64,000 nucleotides of DNA from Nocardioides jejuensis (GTDB lineage: Bacteria > Actinomycetota > Actinomycetes > Propionibacteriales > Nocardioidaceae): contig NZ_SJZJ01000009.1 of the NCBI RefSeq assembly GCF_004337475.1, positions 36,834 through 100,833 of the forward strand, given 5' to 3'. The notes beneath the pieces were generated by a model. It had not been told where the DNA came from. It saw only the letters and a program-made list of their open reading frames with translations, and did not search any database. Shown here one piece after another: positions 1-10,422 of this stretch. The position numbers and the translations under genes are program-made. The number at the start of each line of letters is the position of its first letter. Within the stretch, counting starts at the first letter, position 1.

Positions 1-1332
1 GCGAGCATCGTCGTCGCCGTCCGCGCGGTCAGCCGGGACGATGCCGCGACGAAGGTCGGCGACCAGGCGACCATTGTCTTCCTGGCCACCGAGGTGGTTA
101 CCGGACCTGACATCGCCGAGGACGCCGACACCCTCGTCGTCGGCACCGTGCACCGCGAGGCCGGCGGCGTCACGGTCGACCAGGACGCCTCGCGGGTCGC
201 GACGAGCCACGGGCACAAGCACGGTGGCGGGTGGGTACGGGACCAGGCGGGTTTCTGGCGCTTCGATGGTGCGCTGCTCGAGGGCGGCGCCGGGGGTGTC
301 GGTCCGGTCGGACCGGCTGGACCTGCGGGACCCGAAGGGCCCGCGGGGCCGGAAGGGCCTGCGGGACCGGAAGGGCCTGCGGGGCCGGCCGGTGAGACCG
401 GGCCGGCAGGAGAGGCAGGACCTGCCGGAGAAGCCGGGCCCGCCGGTGAGCCGGGAGCCGCAGGGCCGGAAGGCCCTCAGGGGCCAGCGGGCGCTGTCGG
501 ACCGGAGGGCCCTCCGGGGCCGGCCGGTGAGAACGGAGCACCGGGTGAGCCCGGCCCCGCGGGCCCGGCTGGCGAGCAGGGTCCGCAAGGACTTCCCGGC
601 GACGCGGCCGAGGCGGGAGCCCCAGGTCCCGCCGGACCCCAAGGCGAGATTGGGCCTGCAGGTCCCGCGGGCGCACCCGGTGCCGCGGGACCGCAGGGCA
701 AGGTCGGCCCGCAGGGTGCACCTGGCCCGGTCGGGCCCCAGGGAGTGCCCGGCCCGGCCGGGCCGCAGGGCGTGCCGGGTCAGCAGGGCACTCCGGGAGC
801 CACCGGCACGCCGGGTGCGCCGGGCATCGCCGGCCCGCCGGGACCTCAGGGTGAACAGGGACCACAGGGCTTCCCGGGCGAACCGGGCGGCGGCCTCGAT
901 GTCGCGTTCCTCAAGGGGGTCAACTGGTCCTTCGGTGAACCCGTCGCGGCCCCCGACGCCGCGACACTGGTCAAGCGCCTTGCCCTCAGCTGGACCGCGG
1001 TCATGGACGCCGACCGGTTGCTGCGGGCAGAGCGGTCGGCGGTGCAGGTCTTCTCCGCACCGGACAGCCCCGAGTTCCCGGTCCGGTCACTCATGCGGAT
1101 CGTCAAGCCGTCGAAGAACAACCTCTTCCTCAGCATCGACCCTGGTCAGATCGGGTTCGAGGAGCTGATGCGTGCGGGTGGGGCCCTGCTCATCGATGTC
1201 GTCTGCGACTTCCTCGTCGACGGCAACGGCCTGCCGTTCTCCTCGTCGCTGAGCCCGATGCTCACCGGAATGGACCGGGACCGGACCCCGGGCGGTCTCC
1301 TGCGGCTGGCGCTGGTCGTGAGGCAGGGCTAG
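1..1332 (+). CDS. Collagen-like repeat protein, probable fibre (5' end outside window)
   Basis: The reading frame is open from the first base, so the true start lies upstream. About 90 non-repetitive residues, with a His/Gly patch (HGHKHGGGW), precede an uninterrupted run of about 68 Gly-X-Y triplets between bases 283 and 894, rich in GPA, GPE and GPQ. A 145-residue C-terminal non-collagen domain starting LDVAFLKG follows. Bacterial collagen-like proteins form trimeric rods with a globular tip and need no proline hydroxylation. No LPXTG motif or membrane anchor is visible at the C-terminus, which argues against a sortase-anchored surface protein. The stop is two bases before the next start, so the genes are surely co-transcribed. 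The tail-fibre role is inference; the repeat structure is directly seen. Confidence 0.85.
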   Translation, partial: ASIVVAVRAVSRDDAATKVGDQATIVFLATEVVTGPDIAEDADTLVVGTVHREAGGVTVDQDASRVATSHGHKHGGGWVRDQAGFWRFDGALLEGGAGGVGPVGPAGPAGPEGPAGPEGPAGPEGPAGPAGETGPAGEAGPAGEAGPAGEPGAAGPEGPQGPAGAVGPEGPPGPAGENGAPGEPGPAGPAGEQGPQGLPGDAAEAGAPGPAGPQGEIGPAGPAGAPGAAGPQGKVGPQGAPGPVGPQGVPGPAGPQGVPGQQGTPGATGTPGAPGIAGPPGPQGEQGPQGFPGEPGGGLDVAFLKGVNWSFGEPVAAPDAATLVKRLALSWTAVMDADRLLRAERSAVQVFSAPDSPEFPVRSLMRIVKPSKNNLFLSIDPGQIGFEELMRAGGALLIDVVCDFLVDGNGLPFSSSLSPMLTGMDRDRTPGGLLRLALVVRQG

Positions 1333-1334
1333 CG

Positions 1335-4300
1335 ATGGCACTCTCCGCAGACCTCACGGTCAGGGCGAACCTCGACCTCTCCGACGTGTTCACGACGCTT
1401 GCGTCCGACGTGCTCGGGGTGAGCTTCGGAAGCACGGGCTTCGACCCGTCCGCGCTGCTCGCGGTGATCGAGGGGGCCGCGCCGCCCGACCTCGGCGGCC
1501 TCCGTGCCTCCGTCAGCGGGACGATCGACGTCACCGGCGCGCGGCTCGACCTCCAGGTGCCGACCCCGTCCCTGCCCCCTGGCCTCGCCGACCTCGTGGC
1601 CCACCTCGGATCGATCCGCACCGCGCTGCCGTCGTTCGACGTCCCCGAGCTGACGGGCCTCGATGGCCTCGGCGTACGTATCGACAGCGTGCGCGCCCTG
1701 ATCGAGACGGGGCCGCTGGCGGATCTCCTCGGGCTCGTGCCGGGGCTCCAGTGGAGCGGCACGCTGACGCGCGCGGGCGGCTCGCTCGGCGCGATCATCG
1801 ACCTGCTCCGGACCCTGGCGGGACTCACCGCCATGGCGACCACGAGCCGGCACCTCCTCGAGCAGTCCGCAGGCTTCGCCGGGCTGCTGGACCGCGATGC
1901 GGCCGACGCGGCAGGTGCCACCCTGCTCGGTCTCGCCGGTGACGCGTCGCTCGTCGCAGCCCTCCGCAACGCGGACCCGGCTGACGCGGCCGTGGCGGCT
2001 GAGCTGGCGGGCCGCGTCGAGGCCTACCTCGACGCGGTCACGGAGGTCGCGACGACCTGGGCACCCGGGATGGGCTTCGGGGAAGCCGCGCTCCTCGGCC
2101 TCGACGCCACCGGCACCTCAGGCGCGATCGAGGTGGCCTCGGTGGTGCTCACCGGAGTCGACCTGTCCGGTGTCACCACCCTGACAGCTGACGTACGCCG
2201 GATGGCCGGGCCGCTCCTCGAGGCACCGCTCCCCGACCCGCACGTCTTCGTCGACGGGTTCCTGGGTCAGGCGGCGCTGCTGACGGCCGAGGCCCGGCTG
2301 GCGGTGCAGACCTGGGACGTGGCCGGGGCACTGGCACCGGTGACCAACCTGAGCGACACCGTGTTGGCACCGGTCCTCCAGTTCCAGCAGGCACTCGCCG
2401 GTGTCGGCACCGAGATCACCGGAGCACTGCGCAGCCTGCGTTCGGCGGTCGGCGAGGTCGACCTGACCCCGGTCGCAACCGCGCTCGACGCGATCCTCCA
2501 GCCGGTCGTCACGGTGCTGGACGCGATCGAGGCTGGCATCGGCGGTGCCGAGGCGACGCTGACCACCGTCGCCGGAGAGATCGAGAGCGGTCTGCACGAC
2601 GCGGCGGCGTTCGTCACGACGGCGTCGACGTCCGTCCAGACGAGCATCGGCGAGGTCAGCGGGCTGCTGGGCGAGCTGCACCTGCAGGAGCTCGCGGACA
2701 CGCTCTCGCAGTCGCTCCGCACGGTCGCCCAGGCGCTGGCGGCAGCCCAGCTGCGCCCGTACTTCGACGCCGCGATCGACGTCATCACGACTGCCGCGGA
2801 CATCATCGCCCAGGTGCCGTTCGGGATGCTTCCGACCGACGTCCAGCAGGAGATCGTCGACGCGTGCCGGCCCATCAAGCAGCTCGACCTGCAGCCCGTC
2901 GAGGACACGCTGCGTGCCGAGCTGGCCACGATCCGGGAGGGCTTCAGCGCCGACGCGCTCCAGCAGATCGATGCCGGCTACCAGGAGGTCGTGGGTGTGC
3001 TCGCGGGTTTCGACCCGGCGCCGCATCTCGCCGAGTTCGAGAGCACGGTCCTGAGCCAGCTGCGCACCCAGCTCGACGCCGTGGACCCGATGGCGCTGCT
3101 GGCACCCGTCGACGAGGGCATCGCCTCGGTGCGCGACCTGCTCGCCGACCTCGACCTGCAGGCCGAGGTGCTCGCCCCGCTGCAGGAGCTCTTCGCTCCC
3201 GTTCTCGACGCCATCGAGGGGCTCGATCCTGCCGCGCTGCTCGCCCCGGCACAGCAGGCCGTCGACGACCTCCGCACGTCCATCACGGACGCTCTCCCGG
3301 TCGCGGAGGCCCGCGAGACGCTGCTCGACCTGCGCACGCGGGCCGCCGGAGTGCTCGGCCGCATCGACGCGCACGGAGTCGTCGACGTCCTCGATGACCG
3401 GGTCATCGGGGCGCTGGCCGAGATGCCGTCCGGACCGCCCGCGGGCCCCTTCGGCTCGATCCTCGTCTCGCTGGCCCAGGCCAGCGGATTCCGTGCCGAC
3501 GAACCGGCCGTCCAGGACGTCATCGACTGGGTGAGCGGGGTCAGCGTCGGCGGCGTCGTGGTCCAGGGGCGGCTGGCCGAGGCGCACGGGCGGGTCACCG
3601 CCACCAGCGCAGCGGTGGCCTCCCTCGACCCGGCTCCCGTGGCAGCAGCCGCGTCGGCGTACCACCGCGCGCTACGGGAGGCCGTCGCCGGACATCCCGA
3701 CGACAGTCCCCTTGCGCAGGCGATCACCCCGCTGCTGAACGCCGTCGTACCCGACGACCTGCTGGCTGGGCTGGCCGACAACCGGCGGCGCTACCAGATC
3801 GCCCTCGATGCGGACGCCCTCCTGCTCGGAACGCTCGCCGCGTCGGGGCGCAGCGAGGTGACCGAAGCGGCCTCACAGCTCCACGTCGCGCTCGAACCGC
3901 TCGGAGCCTTCCCCTCCCGGCTGCGCGACGTGCTCACCGCACTCGGTCTCGACCCTGCCGGCCGCCCTCTCCGTGTCGTCCTCACCGATCTGCTCCGGGA
4001 GGCCGTCCATGGACCGGTTCCCGGTGAGCTGGCCGGGCTGATCAGCGACGCCACCGCCAAGGTGCTGGAGGCCCTGGACGTCGTCACCCAGTCCGGCCTG
4101 GACGCGGTCGAGGCGCTCGACTCGGTGCTGAGCCTGCTCGACCTGACCCCGATCGTCGACGAGCTCACCGCCCTGCACACGCAGATCCACGACGAGGTCG
4201 CCCAGCTCTCCCCCGACGCCCTGCTCGGTCCGGTCGTCGCGAGCGGCACGCAGGTGGTCGACCGCCTCAACGCCTTCGACCCCCTCGCGCCGGTCAAGCA

Positions 4301-4598
4301 GATCGTGCAGGCCGCCCTGGACGCAGCTGACCAGGTCTTCGACTCCGTGCGACCGACGGTCGTCTTCGCGCCCGTGCTCACGCTCTACCAGCAGGTGATG
4401 GCGATCGTCTCCGGCCTCGACCTGGTCTCGCTGCTGCAGCCGGTCCTGACGGCGTTCGACGGGATCGCGGCGCAGCTCGACGAGGGCTTCGACCACACCG
4501 GCGACGCGCTGCAGGAACTGCAGGACGCGCTGCCGTCCGAGGTCCAGGAGAACAGCATCGGCGGATCGGTCTCGGTCGACGTGGGGGTGAGCTTCTAG
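1335..4598 (+). CDS. 1,087-residue helical-repeat protein of unknown function
   Basis: I do not recognise the family. After an N-terminal part of about 120 residues that looks beta-rich (DLTVRANLDLSDV), the protein is dominated by degenerate helical repeats with the recurring pattern L-x-P-V-x-x-L-x-x-L-D. Variants such as LDPAALLAPAQQAVDDL and LAPVDEGIASVRDLL recur roughly every 35-50 residues. It is rich in Ala, Leu, Val and Asp, nearly free of Cys, and has no signal peptide or clear membrane helix. This composition suggests a long amphipathic rod or scaffold, comparable in general form to tape-measure or apolipoprotein-like proteins; that comparison is inference. It follows the collagen-like gene by two bases and its stop overlaps the next start (TAGTG), so it belongs to one operon and probably one assembly. 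Confidence 0.8.
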   Translation: MALSADLTVRANLDLSDVFTTLASDVLGVSFGSTGFDPSALLAVIEGAAPPDLGGLRASVSGTIDVTGARLDLQVPTPSLPPGLADLVAHLGSIRTALPSFDVPELTGLDGLGVRIDSVRALIETGPLADLLGLVPGLQWSGTLTRAGGSLGAIIDLLRTLAGLTAMATTSRHLLEQSAGFAGLLDRDAADAAGATLLGLAGDASLVAALRNADPADAAVAAELAGRVEAYLDAVTEVATTWAPGMGFGEAALLGLDATGTSGAIEVASVVLTGVDLSGVTTLTADVRRMAGPLLEAPLPDPHVFVDGFLGQAALLTAEARLAVQTWDVAGALAPVTNLSDTVLAPVLQFQQALAGVGTEITGALRSLRSAVGEVDLTPVATALDAILQPVVTVLDAIEAGIGGAEATLTTVAGEIESGLHDAAAFVTTASTSVQTSIGEVSGLLGELHLQELADTLSQSLRTVAQALAAAQLRPYFDAAIDVITTAADIIAQVPFGMLPTDVQQEIVDACRPIKQLDLQPVEDTLRAELATIREGFSADALQQIDAGYQEVVGVLAGFDPAPHLAEFESTVLSQLRTQLDAVDPMALLAPVDEGIASVRDLLADLDLQAEVLAPLQELFAPVLDAIEGLDPAALLAPAQQAVDDLRTSITDALPVAEARETLLDLRTRAAGVLGRIDAHGVVDVLDDRVIGALAEMPSGPPAGPFGSILVSLAQASGFRADEPAVQDVIDWVSGVSVGGVVVQGRLAEAHGRVTATSAAVASLDPAPVAAAASAYHRALREAVAGHPDDSPLAQAITPLLNAVVPDDLLAGLADNRRRYQIALDADALLLGTLAASGRSEVTEAASQLHVALEPLGAFPSRLRDVLTALGLDPAGRPLRVVLTDLLREAVHGPVPGELAGLISDATAKVLEALDVVTQSGLDAVEALDSVLSLLDLTPIVDELTALHTQIHDEVAQLSPDALLGPVVASGTQVVDRLNAFDPLAPVKQIVQAALDAADQVFDSVRPTVVFAPVLTLYQQVMAIVSGLDLVSLLQPVLTAFDGIAAQLDEGFDHTGDALQELQDALPSEVQENSIGGSVSVDVGVSF

Positions 4599-7500
4599 TG
4601 CCCGGGTCAGGGAATGCCTTCAAGCGCCTCGACGCCTTCTACAGCGAGCGATCGGCGGGAGCAGTCGACGGGCCGTCGGCGTTCACGGCGCCGCCGTCAC
4701 CGGCCGAGGAGCGGCTCGCTGCGCTGGCTCTGTACCGGGCAGCGTCGGCAGAGCCTGCCGCCGCGGGCTTCGCGGCGGACGACACCGCAGGTGCTCGCAA
4801 CTGGACCCCGCTTGGCCCGTTCGCGGTCGTCCGTGGGCAGGGCGGCACCCTGCCGACCGTCAGCGGACGCGTCCACGACGTCGCGATCTCCGAGGACGGC
4901 CTCCGGGTGTACGTCGCGACCGCCAACGGCGGCGTGTGGCGCAGCCTCGACGCAGGGCGCACCTGGGAGCCGATGTCCGACGGGCTCGAGGTGCTGGAAC
5001 CGGGCGGCCCCGTACCCGCTGCGGGAATCACCCGCCAGGCCGACTCACTCGCCTGCGGGGCGATTGCCCTCGTGGAGCGCCCGGGCCGACCCGACCGGCT
5101 CTACGTCGGAACGGGTCAATGGGGCATCACGACGGACAACACCCCGGAGTCGGGATACCTCGGCGTCGGCGTCCTGCGCTCCGACGACGGCGGTCTCACC
5201 TGGGTGACCGAGGAGGCTGACGTCCCTCTCGCGGGCCAGGGTGTCTACGCCGTCGCGTTCGATCCGGCCAACCCCGACGACGCCGTCGCGGCCACGTCGA
5301 ACGGTCTGTACCGACGTACCGATCAGGGCGCACCCGATCACGCCTGGAAGTGGATCCAGCAGCAGTACGCACCGATGGGAGTCCCACCGGTACCGGGCGG
5401 CCCGATGTTCTCGTGCACGTCCGTCGTGATGGGTCCGTCAGGCGCGTTCTACGCGGTGGAGAACGGCGGCACCTGCTGGCAATCACCACCCGCGGCGACG
5501 GGCGGCAGCCAGCCGTGGACCAGCCTTCCGTCCGTCCCGTGGGGAAGCACGGACATCGGTCGCGTCAGCATCGCCTGCTCCGCGTCGGCGCCCGTCCAGC
5601 TGTACGCGCTCTCCGCCCGGTTGCAGAGCCCTGGCCGCTTCTTCTTCCACAGCCTGCAGCGGCTCGACCTCGGGGCGGCCACGCCGACGTGGCGGACCGT
5701 CTCCGATCCATCCGGCAAGCTGCGGGGCCTGTTCGGCACCGCGGGCGGCGACGCCTGGGGGCAGGGGTCCTACGACCAGGCGATCGCGGTGGCTCCGGAC
5801 GACCCCGACACTGTCTACGTCGGCGGATCGGCCGCCGAGGTGCCGCGCCAGGGCGGCCCCGCCGGCACGACCGAATGGGCAGCGGCGCTGTATCGCTGCA
5901 AGGTCAGGGCGACCGCGACGGCGTTCACCTGCACCTCGACGCTGATCGGCGACGCCGTCCACTCCGACGTTCACCGGGCCCGCTTCCGGCCCGGCTCGTC
6001 CCGCGAGCTCTGGGTCGGCTGCGACGGCGGCATCTACGTCGCGGCGGACTCCACCGCGTCGGGCCGGCTGCTGTTCGAAGACCGCAACACCGGGCTCTCG
6101 ACAGCCATGCTCATGGGACTCGACCACATCCCGGGTGACGAGTCATACGCCTTCTGCGGCGCGCAGGACAACGGTGGCCTGCGCTGGCGCGGGGGCGACG
6201 TCTGGGACCACCAGATGTACGGCGACGGAGGCACCACCGTCGTCAACCACGACACCCCCGTCTCTGCCCATCCGAACGCCGCGCACCCTCCGAAGCCACC
6301 CGACCGTGAGGTGCTCAGCGGTTACACCAACAAGGAGGTACGCCGGTTCGCGGTGAACGGCCAGCGCTACACCCGCTCGCTCGGCAATCCCCCGGCCAGC
6401 GACACCCTCTTCTACCCGCCGATGGCGTCGTCACCCGTGGCCGGTCAGGGAAGCTTCGTGGTCTTCGGTGGTCAGAAGCCCTACGTCAGCTCGGACTTCA
6501 CCCGGACCTGGAACTCTTCGCTGCCGGCTCTTCCCGCCCACTCCGGACTGATCCGTGCGGTCGCCGTGCACTCGCGGGACCTCTTCTACGTCGGGACTAC
6601 CCGCGGACGGGTGTTCCGCTACCAACGAGCCGGCACCACGTGGGGTGCCCCGACCGAGTTCGCCCGCGATGACGCCCCGGCGACGCCGGAGACCCGGCCC
6701 ATCACGGGGATCTGCATCGACCGCTCGAAGGCGGACGGCTCCGCCTTCTACGTCACCGTCGGTGGGGTCTCCACCCCTGCGGCGTTCGCCAGTCACGTCT
6801 TCCAGGTGGACACCTCGCGCGCCACGCGGTGGGCTCCGCGCTCGACCGGTCTGCTGCCGATCCAGCACAACGCGCTCCTCGTCGACCCCAGCGACGCGAC
6901 GCACCTCTTCACCGCAGCCGACCTCGGCGTGTGGGAGTCCACGGACTCCGGTGCCAGCTGGCGGCCCCTGGAAAAGAATCTCCCCGACGTCGCGGTGGTC
7001 GATCTCGACTTCGTCACCGCGGGCCCGGTCCGCCTGCTCCGCGCGACCACCCACGGGCGCGGCGTCTTCGAGCTCCGCCTCGACCGGCCCCAGCCAGGCA
7101 TCGAGCTGTACATCCGCGCCAACGGCATGGACCGCCGCTACCGGAGCGCGCGCACCGACGTCGGCCCCCTGACGGACGGCAACCCGAGCACCCTCGACGA
7201 GAGCCCGGACATCTACGTCGAACCGCAGCAGGTCAACGGACTCTTCAGCCTCCGCGGAGACGTGGCGCCCAACGTGACCGAGCTCTTCAACCTGCGCCCG
7301 CAGCCGGAGGTGCTCGCCACCGACGACAGCAACGCCGAAGCGATCACCCGCGTGCACGTCGTCGTACGCAACCGCGGCTGGCGGCGTGCGGACAACGTCC
7401 GGGTGAGCCTCCTCGTCGGCCCGGCCACCGACGCCCTGCCCGGCTGGGTCGCCGGCTACGCGGCGGGGTCTGATCCAGGGACGACCGACACCTGGAAGGC

Positions 7501-10393
7501 CGTCGGCACCACGACGCTGAGCGGCCTGATCAACAACCGGCCGGGCGTGGCGACGTTCGCGCTGTCCTCTGCGCTGCTGCCGAGGCTGAGCACCATCGCC
7601 AACAAGAACTACCGCCTGGTGGCCTTGCTCCACCACGACGCCGACCGCTTTGCAGACGTAGCCACCGCCGCCGGCTCCGATCTCACGCAAGCGGTGGCGC
7701 TCACCACGACGTCCAGGCTGGTCGCTGTCCGCAAGGTCACGGTGATCGACGGCGCCGGACGCGCGGCGCCAGCCGGAGGCACGGGCCTCTTCGCGCCGCT
7801 TGCCACCACGGTGCTCGCCCACCGGCGGCTGGTCGACCTGGCCGACAAGCTGCAGATCAAGGTCGGCACGGCGCATGCCACGGTCCACCCGGTCGAACGC
7901 CGCGTCCTCGCGATGGCGCGCGTCACCCAGCAACGGCTCGAGACCGGCCCCCAGCGCACCGCGATCGCAGGGGTGCCGGCCGTCAGCAACCGACTGAGCG
8001 GCTTCGCCGTCCTCGGCTCGCTCGGCTTCGAGATCCCGCGCTACCTGGGGGCGTTCACACCGGGTGGAGCCTGGTTCTCGGACACGATCCGCCACGGCAC
8101 CGCCGACCCCCACATGAGTCTCGTCGCGGTCAACGCCACCGAGATCCCCTTCCGGTTGGCCCAGCTGGCCAAGACACTGCCGGCGAAGGACGCCGTCGAT
8201 GCCTTCGGCCTCGGCCTGCTCAGCGGCGCTGCCGCGAACGTCGTCCTGTCGCCGCAGCTGACCGGCCTCTTCGCCCAGGAGACGAACGCCGACTGGTCGC
8301 CGTTCGCGCCATCGCGGGGCATGCGCGCCCTCGAGTACCAGCTCCGATCCCGCTACCTCGGCGGGCCGACGGCTCCCCTCACGCCTTGGCTGCCAGCACC
8401 CGGCCAGCTCCCTGCCGACGCCTGGCAACCGTTCGTGACCTCCGTGACCGCGCTGGCCGGCTTTCCGTCCCATCTCGTGCCGGGATTCGGCCCGTTCGAA
8501 CGCGATCTCGCCGGCCCACCGCCAGCAGCGACTTCCAGCGGATTCGCGGACAGCTATGCACTCCTCCACGACGACACCCGCATCGCCAACTGGGGCTTCT
8601 GGCCGTGGCTGGGCCTCATGCTCCCGATCTTCACCATGCCCACCGTGGCGTTTGCCGCAGCCCGCGCGCTGCCGCACGGCAAGGCCTTCATCCAGGGCGG
8701 CCCGCTCGGCGAACGAGAGGTCTTCGAAGCGCTCGCCCTCTCGATGGGGCTCGGGTCGCTGACGCCGTTCGTCTACTCGATGATCATGTGGAGCAAGGTG
8801 CCGGACCGCACCGAAGCGTTCACGACCGCGCTCGTCATGGGCCTGGCCCGGCTCGGAGTGACGACCGCGGCGCTGGCCACCTCCGGTGACGAGGGCCAGT
8901 CCCCTGCCGTGCGGTGGGCGGGCCTGTTCCCGCCGCTGATCGGCGCCGACGCGTACGCCGCCATCCGCGCCCTCGCGGACTCCGGCCGGCTTCCCGGGAT
9001 CAGCAAGGTCTTCGGCCTGCAGACGCTGCCGTCGCTGACCGCCCTCACGACGCTCGGGCTCCTCGGCATCGGTCGCGCGATCACCGGGAGCGAACCAGCC
9101 ACGCCCGACGACCAGACCGGACGAGACGTTGCCTACGGGCTCATCACCGGCATCAGCGGCGCCCTGGGAATCGTCGGCGCGAGCCTGTCGGCGATGGCGC
9201 TGTCGAACGGCGCAGGGTGGCATTCGTGGTTCGGCTCCGGCACCAGCCCGTCGCTCCTCGACGCTGCCGCCCACACCGGTCTCGTGCCCTCCGTGCCGAC
9301 ACCCGCCGACCCAACGGCTCCGCCGAGCCCGCCGTTGCCAGGTGACCCGGCGCCCGGCACAGCCGGACTGATCCCGAGTTCGGCAGCGCGGGTGTTCGAC
9401 GCCGCCCAGCTCTGGGTCCCACCAGGAGCCGCCGCGACCGTCGACCAGCAGCGCTACCCCGCCGGCGTTCGACCGCTGGCCCGGATCTGGGCGCAGCCGC
9501 AGGCAGGGACCCCGGCACCGCCCCCGCTGGAGGTGAAGGTCGGCGAGGAGATCCTGCGCTTCCGCCGGGAAGGCAGACCGGACCAGGAGGTCGTGCTCCC
9601 CGACCACCCCACCGCGACCGCGATCGCCTCCCGCCTCGAGGGAGCGGTGACCGGCCTCCACGCGAGCCTCATCGGGCCCGATACGCCCCCGCTGGAAGTT
9701 CCCCGACCGCGGTCCCTCTCCGACCCCGGAGACAGCGTCCCGTTCGAGCGTGCCGAGGCCTTGCGCACGGCGTTCCAGCGCGTGCCCGAGACGGAGAGCC
9801 ACGCGCTCGTCCTCCGTCAGTCTCCCCGGCTGGAGCAGTCGACGGTCGCAGGACGCACGCCGACCGCCTCCACGCCGTACCCGCTCCTCCCCACGGGCGC
9901 CAACGACTCCGAGGCCGGCACCGGCATCGGTGACGCTGCTGATCTGGCCACCCTGCTCCTCGTCGCGGCAGCGCCGAGCTTCGCGACCGTGACCGTCAAC
10001 GACACGAGGCCGGCACTTCCGACGCCTGCGGTCGGCGAGGTCGTTCAGGTCTTTCGTCGGTGGAACCTCGACCACCGTCGCATGAACGAGTGGCGGACCC
10101 TCGTCACGGGTCACGGCGCTGCTGCCCCGCCCGACGAATCGGCCCACCGCCGCACCGTCCCGACCGGCTTCCAGGCTCCCGGCGACGCAGGCCGCCAGCT
10201 CGCCGAGGCCATGGGCTGGCTCCCGCTCTGGCGGGCCTGGCTGCGCATCGCCACGTCCCCGACCCTGAACGCCGGCGGCACCGGCACCACCGGCAATCCC
10301 GAGGTCACGATGCCCGGCGGCACCAAGAAGCGTCCCACCAACCGGGAGCTCACCCAGGCCGTTGCCTGGCTGCTCGACATGGGCCTCACCTGA
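4598..10393 (+). CDS. Giant Asp-box beta-propeller protein with hydrophobic C-terminal region
   Basis: The 1,931-residue protein starts at a GTG overlapping the previous stop by one base. Residues about 65-820 form a sialidase/sortilin-type propeller: Asp-box motifs S-x-D-x-G-x-T-W are seen at residues 116-123 (SLDAGRTW), 195-202 (SDDGGLTW) and 781-788 (STDSGASW). Residues about 860-1010 look like a CARDB-type immunoglobulin fold (SPDIYVE, then VRNRGWRRADNVRV). Residues about 1330-1535 contain several long hydrophobic stretches that could be membrane helices. The last 150 residues are again soluble-looking. There is no N-terminal signal peptide, and no sialidase catalytic set can be recognised, so the propeller is more likely a binding module than an enzyme. 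A binding domain plus potential membrane-inserting segments in a leaderless giant suggests cargo or a tip component; that is inference. Confidence 0.8.
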   Translation: MPGSGNAFKRLDAFYSERSAGAVDGPSAFTAPPSPAEERLAALALYRAASAEPAAAGFAADDTAGARNWTPLGPFAVVRGQGGTLPTVSGRVHDVAISEDGLRVYVATANGGVWRSLDAGRTWEPMSDGLEVLEPGGPVPAAGITRQADSLACGAIALVERPGRPDRLYVGTGQWGITTDNTPESGYLGVGVLRSDDGGLTWVTEEADVPLAGQGVYAVAFDPANPDDAVAATSNGLYRRTDQGAPDHAWKWIQQQYAPMGVPPVPGGPMFSCTSVVMGPSGAFYAVENGGTCWQSPPAATGGSQPWTSLPSVPWGSTDIGRVSIACSASAPVQLYALSARLQSPGRFFFHSLQRLDLGAATPTWRTVSDPSGKLRGLFGTAGGDAWGQGSYDQAIAVAPDDPDTVYVGGSAAEVPRQGGPAGTTEWAAALYRCKVRATATAFTCTSTLIGDAVHSDVHRARFRPGSSRELWVGCDGGIYVAADSTASGRLLFEDRNTGLSTAMLMGLDHIPGDESYAFCGAQDNGGLRWRGGDVWDHQMYGDGGTTVVNHDTPVSAHPNAAHPPKPPDREVLSGYTNKEVRRFAVNGQRYTRSLGNPPASDTLFYPPMASSPVAGQGSFVVFGGQKPYVSSDFTRTWNSSLPALPAHSGLIRAVAVHSRDLFYVGTTRGRVFRYQRAGTTWGAPTEFARDDAPATPETRPITGICIDRSKADGSAFYVTVGGVSTPAAFASHVFQVDTSRATRWAPRSTGLLPIQHNALLVDPSDATHLFTAADLGVWESTDSGASWRPLEKNLPDVAVVDLDFVTAGPVRLLRATTHGRGVFELRLDRPQPGIELYIRANGMDRRYRSARTDVGPLTDGNPSTLDESPDIYVEPQQVNGLFSLRGDVAPNVTELFNLRPQPEVLATDDSNAEAITRVHVVVRNRGWRRADNVRVSLLVGPATDALPGWVAGYAAGSDPGTTDTWKAVGTTTLSGLINNRPGVATFALSSALLPRLSTIANKNYRLVALLHHDADRFADVATAAGSDLTQAVALTTTSRLVAVRKVTVIDGAGRAAPAGGTGLFAPLATTVLAHRRLVDLADKLQIKVGTAHATVHPVERRVLAMARVTQQRLETGPQRTAIAGVPAVSNRLSGFAVLGSLGFEIPRYLGAFTPGGAWFSDTIRHGTADPHMSLVAVNATEIPFRLAQLAKTLPAKDAVDAFGLGLLSGAAANVVLSPQLTGLFAQETNADWSPFAPSRGMRALEYQLRSRYLGGPTAPLTPWLPAPGQLPADAWQPFVTSVTALAGFPSHLVPGFGPFERDLAGPPPAATSSGFADSYALLHDDTRIANWGFWPWLGLMLPIFTMPTVAFAAARALPHGKAFIQGGPLGEREVFEALALSMGLGSLTPFVYSMIMWSKVPDRTEAFTTALVMGLARLGVTTAALATSGDEGQSPAVRWAGLFPPLIGADAYAAIRALADSGRLPGISKVFGLQTLPSLTALTTLGLLGIGRAITGSEPATPDDQTGRDVAYGLITGISGALGIVGASLSAMALSNGAGWHSWFGSGTSPSLLDAAAHTGLVPSVPTPADPTAPPSPPLPGDPAPGTAGLIPSSAARVFDAAQLWVPPGAAATVDQQRYPAGVRPLARIWAQPQAGTPAPPPLEVKVGEEILRFRREGRPDQEVVLPDHPTATAIASRLEGAVTGLHASLIGPDTPPLEVPRPRSLSDPGDSVPFERAEALRTAFQRVPETESHALVLRQSPRLEQSTVAGRTPTASTPYPLLPTGANDSEAGTGIGDAADLATLLLVAAAPSFATVTVNDTRPALPTPAVGEVVQVFRRWNLDHRRMNEWRTLVTGHGAAAPPDESAHRRTVPTGFQAPGDAGRQLAEAMGWLPLWRAWLRIATSPTLNAGGTGTTGNPEVTMPGGTKKRPTNRELTQAVAWLLDMGLT

Positions 10394-10422
10394 TCCACCC
10401 GACCCGCGCAAAGGAGTGAGTC

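Noticed and set aside
300..900. CRISPR-like or tandem-repeat array
   Set aside because: The periodicity is 9-base Gly-X-Y coding for a collagen-like rod in an open frame; there are no constant repeats with unique spacers.
6431..10411. 1,326-residue open frame on the minus strand
   Set aside because: Antisense shadow of the propeller gene in high-GC DNA: Arg/Gly/Glu/Asp-rich, no domain, and it opposes a frame with clear Asp boxes.
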